DNA from: Chitinophagaceae bacterium
GTDB taxonomy: Bacteria; Bacteroidota; Bacteroidia; Chitinophagales; Chitinophagaceae
Direction of reading: 5' to 3'
Length of the DNA: 7,181 bases
Assembly (NCBI GenBank): GCA_003456175.1
Contig: DMPB01000200.1
Location: forward strand, 4,595 to 11,775
Part shown: positions 1 through 6,838 of the stretch, piece by piece
Layout: every line of letters starts with the position of its first letter
How positions within the stretch are numbered: the stretch's first letter is position 1
Made by a program: the position numbers and the translations under genes
The notes under the pieces: model-generated
Database searches by the model: none
What the model was told of the DNA's origin: nothing
What the model saw: only the letters and a program-made list of their open reading frames with translations

Positions 1-2
1 AT

Positions 3-788
3 TATCCGGTAGTACAAACTTGTCAAGCATGTGGTAGTAGCGCATTTGTAGAAAAAAACTTTGGTACTGAACGTGTAGAAGAAGCTTTTGCCGAAGCGTT
101 TCCGCATGCAAAAGTTGCTCGTATGGATTATGATAGTGTGAAAGGCAAGTACGATCACGATAACCTAATTCAACAATTCGAGCAACAAAAACTTGATATA
201 CTTGTAGGTACGCAAATGCTCGTTAAAGGGCTCGACTTTGCACACGTACAATTAGTAGGTGTATTAGATGCCGACGGGCTGTTGCATTTCTCCGATTTTA
301 GAGTGAATGAGCGTGCCTATCAATTATTAGAGCAAGTAAGCGGTAGGGCCGGACGTAAAGATGGGTTGGGTAAAGTAATGATACAAGTAAGCGATGTGCA
401 ACATCCTGTTCTGCAATTTGTACGAAATCACGATTTTAAAGCGCTATACGATTTTGAACTACCTAATCGGCAACTATTTCAATACCCACCTTTTAGCCGT
501 GTTATTAAGCTTACGTTTCGGCACAAACAATCGCATATTGCAGAAGATGCTGCACACTGGGTAATGAAAGGCCTTGCGGCAAATTATGGAACATTTATAC
601 AAGGCCCTGCACAACCAGTTATCAATCGTATTCGCAACGAATACTTATGGGAAGTTTTGATAAAGTTGCCCCGTAATACTAAGCTAATAGCACAATGTAA
701 GCAAGCTATACGCCAACAAATACAAATACTACAAAGCGATAAAACCTATCGTTCGGTACATGTAATTCCTGATGTTGATGTGATTTAA
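3..788 (+). CDS. priA: Primosomal protein N' (PriA helicase), C-terminal part
   Basis: This is the 3' end of a replication-restart helicase; the reading frame is open from base 3 and the start lies before the window, leaving 261 codons plus a TAA stop. PriA is a superfamily 2 3'-5' DNA helicase that recognises stalled forks and loads the replicative helicase. Fragment residues 7-10 (CxxC in TCQACG) are the last cysteine pair of the PriA zinc-binding insertion. They are followed by the family hallmark FGTERVEE (20-27) and RMDYD (40-44). Helicase motif V is GTQMLVKGLDF (69-79), then DADG and DFRVNERAYQLLEQ, and motif VI is QVSGRAGR (111-118). The remaining ~140 residues fit the PriA C-terminal domain and include the conserved YPPFSR. 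The N-terminal DNA-binding domains and the Walker motifs are outside the window. An internal ATG at 123 is not the start, because the frame and homology continue upstream of it. The gene is convergent with the hydroxylase gene. Identification is firm. Confidence 0.96.
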   Translation, partial: YPVVQTCQACGSSAFVEKNFGTERVEEAFAEAFPHAKVARMDYDSVKGKYDHDNLIQQFEQQKLDILVGTQMLVKGLDFAHVQLVGVLDADGLLHFSDFRVNERAYQLLEQVSGRAGRKDGLGKVMIQVSDVQHPVLQFVRNHDFKALYDFELPNRQLFQYPPFSRVIKLTFRHKQSHIAEDAAHWVMKGLAANYGTFIQGPAQPVINRIRNEYLWEVLIKLPRNTKLIAQCKQAIRQQIQILQSDKTYRSVHVIPDVDVI

Positions 789-795
789 TAAATAT

Positions 796-2001
796 TTACG
801 TAAGTACATAATTACTATACGCTGCTTTAATACGTTTGTGAAAAATACCGCATGCCAACAAACTGCTAGCATGTAGTGCCAATATTGTAAAGCTAGGGAA
901 TATTGCATAGGCAAGCAGCAGCACAAGGTTTAGGCGAATGTATTCTAAGTATAGCACCCATTGCTTTTGTTCTAGCATAGCGCCATTATGTATACAGCTT
1001 AAAATAATCCAAGCAAACAAAAGTGCAAATGCAATTCCATGAATGTAGTGTTCGAATAAAATGGTAAAGAATAATACCAACAAGGTTATAGTAGTATTAA
1101 TGGTAATATTTCTGCGTAGCGCTTCACTTACTATTTGATTGTGGTTAGTACGTAATAGTTTACGTTCTAAAAAGCTGCGAATTCTTGGGTCTATCGCTTC
1201 TGGTGAGCGAAATGGTAGTGTTAGTTTACGGCGTATTCCTTTTGTTCTTTGTATCGCAACTGCTAATTCTAAGATAAAGTGAAAATGTTGCCATAGAAAG
1301 CTGTAGCTGTTCAGCGGCTTTGTAATGCCGTATTTTGGTGTTTCGGTTTCAGGTGCAAATGTGCCAAAGAGCTTATCCCATATAATGAGTACATCGCCAT
1401 AATTTTTATCGAGATAACAAGTATTACAACTATGGTGTACACGGTGGTGCGATGGGGTAACGAACAGGTATTCTAACCAGCCAAGCTTACCTACTAATTG
1501 TGTATGTGTGAAAAACGGATAAGCCCCATGAATTAGCAACATTATTGCTACCGCTTTCGGATCGAACCCTAAGAGTGGTAATACACTCCAAAAGCCCCCT
1601 CTGATAACGGCTTGCAGCATTGTAATACGAGCAGAAACAGTATAATTAAAATCTTCGCTTTGGTGGTGTATGCCATGCACGCCCCACAACGCTGATACCT
1701 CGTGCCCCCAACGATGATACCAGTACCAAACAAAATCTGTAGCCAAAAATAAAAGCAGCCATATCCACCATGCACTAGCAATATTAAACAAGCGATGATG
1801 CTCAAAAATCCACTGATACCAATATACAAAGAGGGCGGTGGTAAGTAGGTCGCATACTCTTTCGGCTATACCAACGTTAAGGTTGGCTATGCTTTCATTA
1901 AAGCTATGAACGGTAATAGCTTTCTTTTGTGCTAGTCGGTACTCTAGCCACATCAATAATAAAAACAGAGGCACTGCTAATGCCAGCCAGTTAAGTTGCA
2001 T
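796..2001 (-). CDS. Sterol desaturase/fatty acid hydroxylase family membrane protein, alkylglycerol monooxygenase-like
   Basis: A 401-residue integral membrane non-haem di-iron oxygenase. All three histidine clusters of the superfamily are intact: HRWGH (H96, H100), HGIHH (H109, H112, H113) and HHRVHH (H186, H189, H190). D89 comes before the first box and H166 sits in the FTHTQLVGKLG segment. Glutamate 101 directly follows the first box. The stretch from residue 180 to 215 (TPSHHRVHH, then DKNYGDVLIIWDKLFGTF) matches the alkylglycerol monooxygenase (AGMO/TMEM195) branch particularly well. AGMO hydroxylates ether lipids at the ether carbon using tetrahydrobiopterin. Hydrophobic segments lie around residues 4-18, 51-66, 77-95, 133-165, 300-317, 322-337 and 355-387. 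The last group forms a C-terminal membrane domain not needed for the di-iron core. The start at 2001 gives a sensible N-terminal membrane helix and lies just below a good promoter. It appears monocistronic. The fold and chemistry are confident; the substrate (ether lipid, sterol/hopanoid, fatty acid, carotenoid) cannot be read from sequence. Confidence 0.88.
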   Translation of the reverse strand: MQLNWLALAVPLFLLLMWLEYRLAQKKAITVHSFNESIANLNVGIAERVCDLLTTALFVYWYQWIFEHHRLFNIASAWWIWLLLFLATDFVWYWYHRWGHEVSALWGVHGIHHQSEDFNYTVSARITMLQAVIRGGFWSVLPLLGFDPKAVAIMLLIHGAYPFFTHTQLVGKLGWLEYLFVTPSHHRVHHSCNTCYLDKNYGDVLIIWDKLFGTFAPETETPKYGITKPLNSYSFLWQHFHFILELAVAIQRTKGIRRKLTLPFRSPEAIDPRIRSFLERKLLRTNHNQIVSEALRRNITINTTITLLVLFFTILFEHYIHGIAFALLFAWIILSCIHNGAMLEQKQWVLYLEYIRLNLVLLLAYAIFPSFTILALHASSLLACGIFHKRIKAAYSNYVLT

Positions 2002-2018
2002 ACGTTTTATTTAGTCTA

Positions 2019-2049
2019 CAAAAATAGTAGGGTATTTTAAACAACCAAA
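2019..2049 (-). promoter_or_regulatory. Bacteroidota-type promoter for the AGMO-like hydroxylase gene
   Basis: On the minus strand TTTG (2049-2046) is followed by a 19-base spacer and TATTTTTG (2026-2019). The latter is an exact match to the Bacteroidota -7 consensus TAnnTTTG with the usual -33 TTTG spacing. Transcription would start near 2015, leaving a leader of only about 14 bases before the ATG at 2001. No Shine-Dalgarno sequence is visible, which is normal for this phylum. The match rests on sequence alone. Confidence 0.6.
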
Positions 2050-2050
2050 A

Positions 2051-2156
2051 AATGCTCTTGCAAGCGCTAACCTTACGGTAAATGTTGAACCACGTTTACA
2101 ACTTAATTGTAGATTACTTTAATGGCTACAGTTGGTATGTACTATGTAAGAGCATT
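2051..2156. repeat. Widely spaced inverted repeat downstream of the barrel gene
   Basis: The arm AATGCTCTTGCA (2051-2062) and the arm TGTAAGAGCATT (2145-2156) are inverted copies matching at 11 of 12 positions, separated by 82 bases. The inner part contains a small stem-loop, TACAA-CTTAA-TTGTA (2097-2111). The right arm ends one base beyond the stop codon of the barrel gene. The left arm lies just upstream of the -33 element of the hydroxylase promoter. It could fold the 3' end of the barrel mRNA, mark a terminator-like structure, or be chance in AT-rich DNA. The remainder of the 2002-2157 spacer shows no gene. Confidence 0.4.
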
Positions 2157-2157
2157 A

Positions 2158-4857
2158 CTATAAATCGTATTTCACACTTGCTATGCCATGTATGCCAACT
2201 AAGGGTACTTGGTATAAACTTTGTTGTAATACTTGCACATTGGCATTGGTATAAAATTTTTGATTCGCTAAGTTCAACGCCTTTACATAAAAGGTCAAAT
2301 GCTTTTTTGGGAAGCCAATATTGAATTCTGCATCGGTGAAGAATAATGTAGCTTGCTTGTTGCCGCCAATATCGCCGTTGTACCATTCTGAACTTAGTAT
2401 AATATTGGCATTTTTACCTATAATAACACGTTGTCTTAGCAATGCCTTAATGATTGCGTTACGATTATTACTGTTGTTAATAGTCTGGCTAAAATTGATG
2501 CTTGTAATTGTGTAAAATAGGCTAGCTGAAGCAAAGTATTTTTTACGTATGTTAAATTTAGAATTGGCAAAAGTATAAAGAAACGTTGCAGTACCAGTTT
2601 TAATACGATTGGTAATTAGTATTAGATTTTCATTAATATTAGCTCCTATGCCAAATGAGCCTAGCGGTTGCCTTTTTTTATTTTCAATATTGTTATTGAT
2701 AGTGAAGCTAAAAGATTGTAATGGCTTACGTATAAAACTATCTGTAGTAAACTGAATGATATCTTGTAGGTTGCTGGTTAATATTGGATTTCTGTTTCTT
2801 ATTTCATACTCAAATTGCACAAGGGTACTTAACTTGGCTTTTGGAATACTAAATGCCATGATAGTATTAAGCTTGATAGTTTTAATAGGGCTACTTGTAT
2901 GTTTATAACTTGTGAAGTTATTTATATTTCTACTGAATAGTATGCTTGTTTGTTGATATTCTGGTAGTGCATTTTCGGCCATGCTAAAACTTGTTTGAAA
3001 GTAATTTCTAGCTTTCTTACCTAAATAGAATTTGTGCATGATTTCTGCTTCATACTCGGGAAAAATGTAAGAAAGATTAATGCTATTTTCGTGACGTTGG
3101 GCTGCAAAAACACCTGCTTTAACTTTAACGGATAAAGGAATGGTTGCAATGGTAATATTCTGTTGATAGTTAGAGCTAAGTCTAAAGAAGTCGTAAACTC
3201 CATTATTCGCAAATGATGATAGTGAAGTATCTCTTAAGCTAGCGTTATTCGATTTGAACAATAAGTTGTTTTGTACGGAAAAGCGTTGCCAATGAGCTTT
3301 TAAGTGGTATACTTTAACATTATTCCTGCGCTTAGTGGCTTGCTCAATAGTAAACTCACTGTTCTGATTTGTAAGTTTTACGCCTTGCTGTAATTGACTG
3401 TAAGTAGCTGGTAGTTGAAATATAGTAGGCCAATCTGCAGAAAAACTATTAGCTAATTGTATGTTGTTGTTAAAGCTATAACTACCGTTTAGAACATAAG
3501 CTTTATTGCTATGCACTCTTTTGGTATAAGTTACTTGTGTTTGTATAAAATGCCAATTATTACCAATGCTATTATAAAATTGGCGAGGATCGTTGTTAAT
3601 TGAAGCGATACTTTGTTGTTGATTAATTGCATTATTGCGATAATATTGAACAAAGGTGTTAACGCGACTATTGCTATTAGCTTGGTAATCGTTTGAATAG
3701 GTAATTGTTATAAATGATGGCTTATTGGTAATTAAGTTAGTATCTGTTCTACTAACAAAAAGGTTGTTGTTGAGTATGGTAGATGTATAAAAAGTTTCTT
3801 GATTTTGTTGGTCGGTAACATTGGCAAATTCTAACTTTTGCTTAAGTCTATTCGTTGCAGGTAAGGTTACTTGAAAGTTGTTGGAAAATTGCTTGTTTCT
3901 AATGTAACGTTCGTTATTGAAGTTGTTAATTGTAGCAAGTTGTAGTCCATTCATTAGCCAGTCGCTTGCATTTCTAACAATCGCGGGTTGCGATTCGTTG
4001 TATTCTTGTGTTCCGATGCCCTTGCCAATAGAGTTGAAATTGCCAATATATCCCATTTTTATTTTTCCATAAATAGAGAATAACACAGGATTAATATAGT
4101 AGCGTTGGTTAGTGCCTCCACCAACTTCACCACTACCAAAAGCAGCCTTTAGTTTGGCTTTATTAAGCGTTAAGTTTAAGAAAACTCTATTTTCATTTTT
4201 TAATCCCTTGAGTAGCGTGTTTTTGTTTTGATTTTCGAGGGCTTGCACTACATCAATAACATGAATTGGCAAGTTGTTAATTAGTAGGTTTACTTTATCT
4301 GCCATTATTTCTTCGCCATCAATCATTATTTTCTCAACAGGTTTCTTTTTGTAGAGTAAAGTGCCATCATCTTTTACTTCAAAATCGGGGAGTTTCAATA
4401 GCAAGTCTTTTAACTGTCTTTCATCGCCTTCTTTAAAGGCACTTGCTCTATGAAAAGTGGTATCTCCTCGTTGCCAAACTGGGGGAGCTTTAATGGTAAT
4501 ACCTTCAAGGTTATTCACTTTCAATAATAGTGTAGCTTTAATGGTGATACTTACCTGTGATGGTGTGGCATATACTACCTCGTATTTTTCGTAGTTAACA
4601 TGTGTAATTGTAATGCGGATACTATCGCTATGGGCATTTGTAATGTTGATGTTAAAGGTAGAATCATTACCGGTGTTGGTATAAGCCAGTACTAATTTGT
4701 TATTGGTACTCGCTACTTTTACATAGGCATTGGTAACACCCTTGCCATTTGAATTGGTGATAACGCCTTTTATAAGCACCGATTGTGTGAATGCTCGTAA
4801 GCTACTTGTAAATACTAGTAGGTAAGTAAATAAAATAGCAATAAAAGCTTTATACAT
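2158..4857 (-). CDS. Outer-membrane beta-barrel protein with carboxypeptidase-regulatory-like and plug domains (TonB-dependent receptor-like)
   Basis: An 899-residue envelope protein. Residues 1-25 form a signal peptide (MYKAFIAILFTYLLVF, then AFTQS). Residues 27-110 resemble the carboxypeptidase D regulatory-like beta-sandwich common at the N-terminus of Bacteroidota receptors (LIKGVITNSNGKGVTNAYVKV). The segment NNLEGITIKA (115-124) sits where such proteins carry a TonB-box-like sequence. Residues 128-235 are plug-like, with RGDTTFHRASAF, then LKDLLLKLPDFEVKDDGTL and VEKIMIDGEE, as in the Bacteroidota 'outer membrane beta-barrel protein' family. The rest (~240-899) is rich in alternating polar/hydrophobic strands and very rich in asparagine and serine, as expected for a ~22-strand barrel. 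Length is normal for the family. The gene follows the GLPGLI gene by 17 bp on the same strand, so the two are probably co-transcribed. The translocated molecule is unknown. No SusD partner or metal-specific motif is present. TonB dependence is inferred from architecture. Confidence 0.85.
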   Translation of the reverse strand: MYKAFIAILFTYLLVFTSSLRAFTQSVLIKGVITNSNGKGVTNAYVKVASTNNKLVLAYTNTGNDSTFNINITNAHSDSIRITITHVNYEKYEVVYATPSQVSITIKATLLLKVNNLEGITIKAPPVWQRGDTTFHRASAFKEGDERQLKDLLLKLPDFEVKDDGTLLYKKKPVEKIMIDGEEIMADKVNLLINNLPIHVIDVVQALENQNKNTLLKGLKNENRVFLNLTLNKAKLKAAFGSGEVGGGTNQRYYINPVLFSIYGKIKMGYIGNFNSIGKGIGTQEYNESQPAIVRNASDWLMNGLQLATINNFNNERYIRNKQFSNNFQVTLPATNRLKQKLEFANVTDQQNQETFYTSTILNNNLFVSRTDTNLITNKPSFITITYSNDYQANSNSRVNTFVQYYRNNAINQQQSIASINNDPRQFYNSIGNNWHFIQTQVTYTKRVHSNKAYVLNGSYSFNNNIQLANSFSADWPTIFQLPATYSQLQQGVKLTNQNSEFTIEQATKRRNNVKVYHLKAHWQRFSVQNNLLFKSNNASLRDTSLSSFANNGVYDFFRLSSNYQQNITIATIPLSVKVKAGVFAAQRHENSINLSYIFPEYEAEIMHKFYLGKKARNYFQTSFSMAENALPEYQQTSILFSRNINNFTSYKHTSSPIKTIKLNTIMAFSIPKAKLSTLVQFEYEIRNRNPILTSNLQDIIQFTTDSFIRKPLQSFSFTINNNIENKKRQPLGSFGIGANINENLILITNRIKTGTATFLYTFANSKFNIRKKYFASASLFYTITSINFSQTINNSNNRNAIIKALLRQRVIIGKNANIILSSEWYNGDIGGNKQATLFFTDAEFNIGFPKKHLTFYVKALNLANQKFYTNANVQVLQQSLYQVPLVGIHGIASVKYDL

Positions 4858-4874
4858 GAAGGTTGGAAATACTA

Positions 4875-5585
4875 TTAAGATGCTTTTCTAAAAGGTGCTA
4901 GGGTTCTAAAAGGTTCATTAAATTCTGCAGGCCAGAATATAGCATCGTTAATAGGTTCATTCATGCGGTAATTTTGTAAATTGAATGAAAGATTATATGC
5001 TGGGATTTTGCCTTCAATAACTAAGCCAGGTAATCCTATGAGGCCAAAAAAGTTGTTATTGCAAGGTATGTCTGAACAAAACCAAACATCGAAATTGATA
5101 CTTCCGGTGGGGCTAAGCCACTTTGCTCTTTGGCAGGTAAAGCCTGCTATTACTTTTACTTCAGGGAGTATTTGCCAATTTTGATAATTGGGGTCAAATT
5201 TTCTAACCGAATTTGATGGTTTGTCAATTAATTTATTATTAGAATCAGTTCTATGTCTCATAATCAGAGAATCGGTGCTGATATAATAAACATGTTGTAT
5301 TGTATCGGTGCTTAGCGTTAGACCGATACTGCCATGATCATTTGTATTGATATCAATAGTGCCATCGGGATAGTCTTTTAGGTACAATGGCTTTAAGTAG
5401 CTAATGCATCTTGTATTGGTGGTATATAAATAACCATTGTAGTTGACATCAAAAGTTTTTGCCGGTAAGCCGTCGCCATCGCTAATAGTTCGTAGCATGG
5501 TAACTTGATAGGAGGCAGTTATGTTTTGAGCTGTAGCTATTACAATACTGCTTAGCATATAAGTTAATAGAACAATCCTTTTCAT
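4875..5585 (-). CDS. GLPGLI family protein, exported
   Basis: A 236-residue protein beginning with a signal peptide (MKRIVLLTYMLSSIVIATAQ, cleavage likely after about residue 20), so it acts in the periplasm or envelope. The signature that names the Bacteroidota GLPGLI family is present as GLIGLPGLVIEG (181-192), with V replacing the final I. Upstream, VKVIAGFTCQRAKW (143-156) and the FDVWFCSDIP segment (165-174) correspond to conserved parts of the family. Mature cysteines at 60, 151, 170 and 175 could form disulfides. Family function is not established. Its genes are frequently found beside carboxypeptidase-regulatory-domain barrel proteins, exactly as here (17 bp to the next gene), so a joint role in envelope transport or assembly is inferred. 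The ATG at 5585 was chosen because an ATG 13 bases upstream is out of frame and the signal peptide starts cleanly here. It appears to be the first gene of the two-gene unit. No convincing Shine-Dalgarno sequence was found. Confidence 0.87.
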   Translation of the reverse strand: MKRIVLLTYMLSSIVIATAQNITASYQVTMLRTISDGDGLPAKTFDVNYNGYLYTTNTRCISYLKPLYLKDYPDGTIDINTNDHGSIGLTLSTDTIQHVYYISTDSLIMRHRTDSNNKLIDKPSNSVRKFDPNYQNWQILPEVKVIAGFTCQRAKWLSPTGSINFDVWFCSDIPCNNNFFGLIGLPGLVIEGKIPAYNLSFNLQNYRMNEPINDAIFWPAEFNEPFRTLAPFRKAS

Positions 5586-5891
5586 AAGCGCTTTTCATAA
5601 ATTAAAAAAAATATATATAGCGTAGTAAAGATATAGTGTGTTTTAAAATTTTTCATTAAAACATGTAAAATATATGTTAACAATAAAATCTGTAAGGTTG
5701 CAATCTTAGTTTAGAGTAGAATGCTTACTTGTATGGGTGTTCGCAACTTTTATAAGAAGTAATATGGGTATACAAGCTCTTTTAATTGTGCACTATCACA
5801 GTTAAAAGAGCTTACAAATACTGCTCGTAAGTGCATTAAAAATTAAGTAAATTGTACTCGAAATACAATGATTCGTTTTTACTCAGCTTTA
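5586..5891. other. 306-bp AT-rich intergenic region between panC and the GLPGLI gene
   Basis: No coding region of credible length or composition is present on either strand. The part nearest the GLPGLI gene (5594-5690) is extremely AT-rich, with an A8 run followed by alternating AT (5604-5619), and should contain that operon's promoter. The palindrome AAGCGCTT (5586-5593) abuts the start codon. The half nearest panC holds the 17-bp hairpin at 5774-5813 and a weaker stem, ATTGTA-N7-TACAAT (5851-5869). On the panC-sense strand that weaker stem is followed by a T-rich stretch. No tRNA or recognisable riboswitch was seen. Confidence 0.7.
5774..5813 (-). terminator. Strong 17-bp hairpin, possible panC terminator
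   Basis: The arms AAGCTCTTTTAATTGTG (5774-5790) and CACAGTTAAAAGAGCTT (5797-5813) pair over 17 positions with one T/G pair, around a six-base loop (CACTAT). It lies about 80 bases past the panC stop in the panC direction and about 190 bases upstream of the GLPGLI start. It could therefore separate the two transcripts. It lacks a T-run after the stem on either strand, and its U-rich run is in the 5' arm. It is thus not a textbook intrinsic terminator; an mRNA 3'-end stabiliser or processing site is an alternative. The hairpin itself is certain; its role is not. Confidence 0.45.
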
Positions 5892-6737
5892 TTATATAAC
5901 ATAATTATCTATCAATCTTACTTCACCTAAAAAGGCTGCTACAAGTACAACGAGTGGTGTACTGCCATCCCAATCGGTTATGGGTTCGAGTGTGTGTGCA
6001 TGCGCAAGGCTTACATAATCAATACTGGTAAAACCTGCATCGAGTAGTTGTTGTGCTGCATTACTGGCTAAAGTAGTAGTATCGCCTGGTTGAAGCTTAC
6101 TTTTAATGAATTGCATTGCTTTGTAAATGGCTGTGGCCTGTTGGCGTTGTTCCGGATTCAAACGCATATTTCTGCTGCTCATTGCCAAGCCATCGGCCTC
6201 TCTTACTGTTGGTGCAATAATTATCTCGGTTGCAATGGGTATTGTTTTTACCAGTTGCGTTAGTACCATACATTGTTGATAATCTTTCTGGCCGAGTAAC
6301 ATTTTACCGCAAGGTACTATGTTCAACAAACGGTGTACTACCTGACAAACGCCTTGAAAATGACCGGGACGGTGGCTACCTTCAAACACGGTTTCTAAAA
6401 AACCTAACTCGTAATGGCGTGTCGCTTGTGTGCCTTGCGGATACATTTCTTGCACCGAGGGTAAGAAAAGCAAATGGCAGCCCACCGACTCTAACAAACG
6501 AATATCGTTAGCTATGGTGATGGGGTATTTGGCAAAATCGTCGGGGTTATTGAACTGCGTAGGATTAACGAAAATGCTGCAAATGGTAAAAAGTTCTAAG
6601 GATAGGCTTTGTTCTATCAAGGCTAGATGGCCTTGGTGTAAGGCTCCCATAGTGGGTACAAACCCTGTTTTAGAACGGGTAATTTGTTGTTGTTGTAGGT
6701 GTTGCTGTAGTGCGGCAACTGTGGTGCAAACAATCAT
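5892..6737 (-). CDS. panC: Pantothenate synthetase (pantoate--beta-alanine ligase)
   Basis: A cytoplasmic enzyme that joins pantoate and beta-alanine using ATP (via pantoyl-adenylate, releasing AMP and pyrophosphate), the last step of vitamin B5 synthesis feeding coenzyme A. With the ATG at 6737 the protein is 281 residues, the usual family length. Motifs in order: PTMGALHQGH (28-37, HxGH nucleotide-binding signature, H34 and H37); FVNPTQF (56-62); EGSHRPGHFQGV (119-130); GQKDYQQ (149-155); and READGLAMSSRN (179-190, with the KMSKS-like MSSRN). It ends with GEVRLIDN near the C-terminus. All active-site regions look intact. The frame stays open 37 codons upstream to an ATG at 6848, but that extension has no family similarity and runs across the divergent promoter into the neighbouring gene's start, so 6737 is preferred. 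It is divergent from the glgA-like gene, a neighbourhood I recall from other Bacteroidota. No panB or panD is in the window. No clear promoter or Shine-Dalgarno sequence for it was recognised. Confidence 0.96.
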   Translation of the reverse strand: MIVCTTVAALQQHLQQQQITRSKTGFVPTMGALHQGHLALIEQSLSLELFTICSIFVNPTQFNNPDDFAKYPITIANDIRLLESVGCHLLFLPSVQEMYPQGTQATRHYELGFLETVFEGSHRPGHFQGVCQVVHRLLNIVPCGKMLLGQKDYQQCMVLTQLVKTIPIATEIIIAPTVREADGLAMSSRNMRLNPEQRQQATAIYKAMQFIKSKLQPGDTTTLASNAAQQLLDAGFTSIDYVSLAHAHTLEPITDWDGSTPLVVLVAAFLGEVRLIDNYVI

Positions 6738-6773
6738 AATGCTAATTGGTTCTAAGCCTTTCGGTGCAATGTA

Positions 6774-6803
6774 TTGTGATTCGGCGGTATTTGTGTACTT
6801 TTG
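6774..6803 (+). promoter_or_regulatory. Bacteroidota-type promoter for the glgA-like gene
   Basis: TTG (6774-6776), a 19-base spacer, then TACTTTTG (6796-6803), an exact match to the Bacteroidota -7 consensus TAnnTTTG. Predicted transcription start is near 6807, giving a leader of about 30 bases before the ATG at 6839. The -7 element sits inside an imperfect inverted repeat (GTGTAC-TTTT-GCACAC, 6793-6808, one mismatched pair), which could be incidental or an operator. No equivalent element was found for panC on the opposite strand. Confidence 0.55.
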
Positions 6804-6838
6804 CACACTTTCCGAATTTACCCCAAATACTACCCGTA

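Noticed and set aside
2097..2157. Possible tRNA remnant near GGCTACAGTTGGTATG
   Set aside because: No cloverleaf, T-loop or acceptor stem pairing can be formed.
2082..2324. 80-codon + strand open frame starting in the 2002-2157 spacer
   Set aside because: Most of it is antisense to the end of the barrel gene; no recognisable family and no promoter or ribosome site.
2158..4857. SusC-type glycan importer
   Set aside because: No SusD partner, no glycan-degrading genes nearby, and the plug region resembles the non-SusC outer-membrane barrel family.
5626..5633. TATCTTTA on the minus strand as the -7 box of the GLPGLI operon
   Set aside because: Last base differs from TAnnTTTG and no TTTG/TTG lies at the expected distance; in such AT-rich DNA a one-mismatch match is not convincing.
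5851..5869. ATTGTA-N7-TACAAT stem followed by a T-rich stretch on the minus strand as a panC terminator
   Set aside because: The stem is only 6 bp and almost all A/T, so it is too weak to call separately; mentioned within the intergenic entry.
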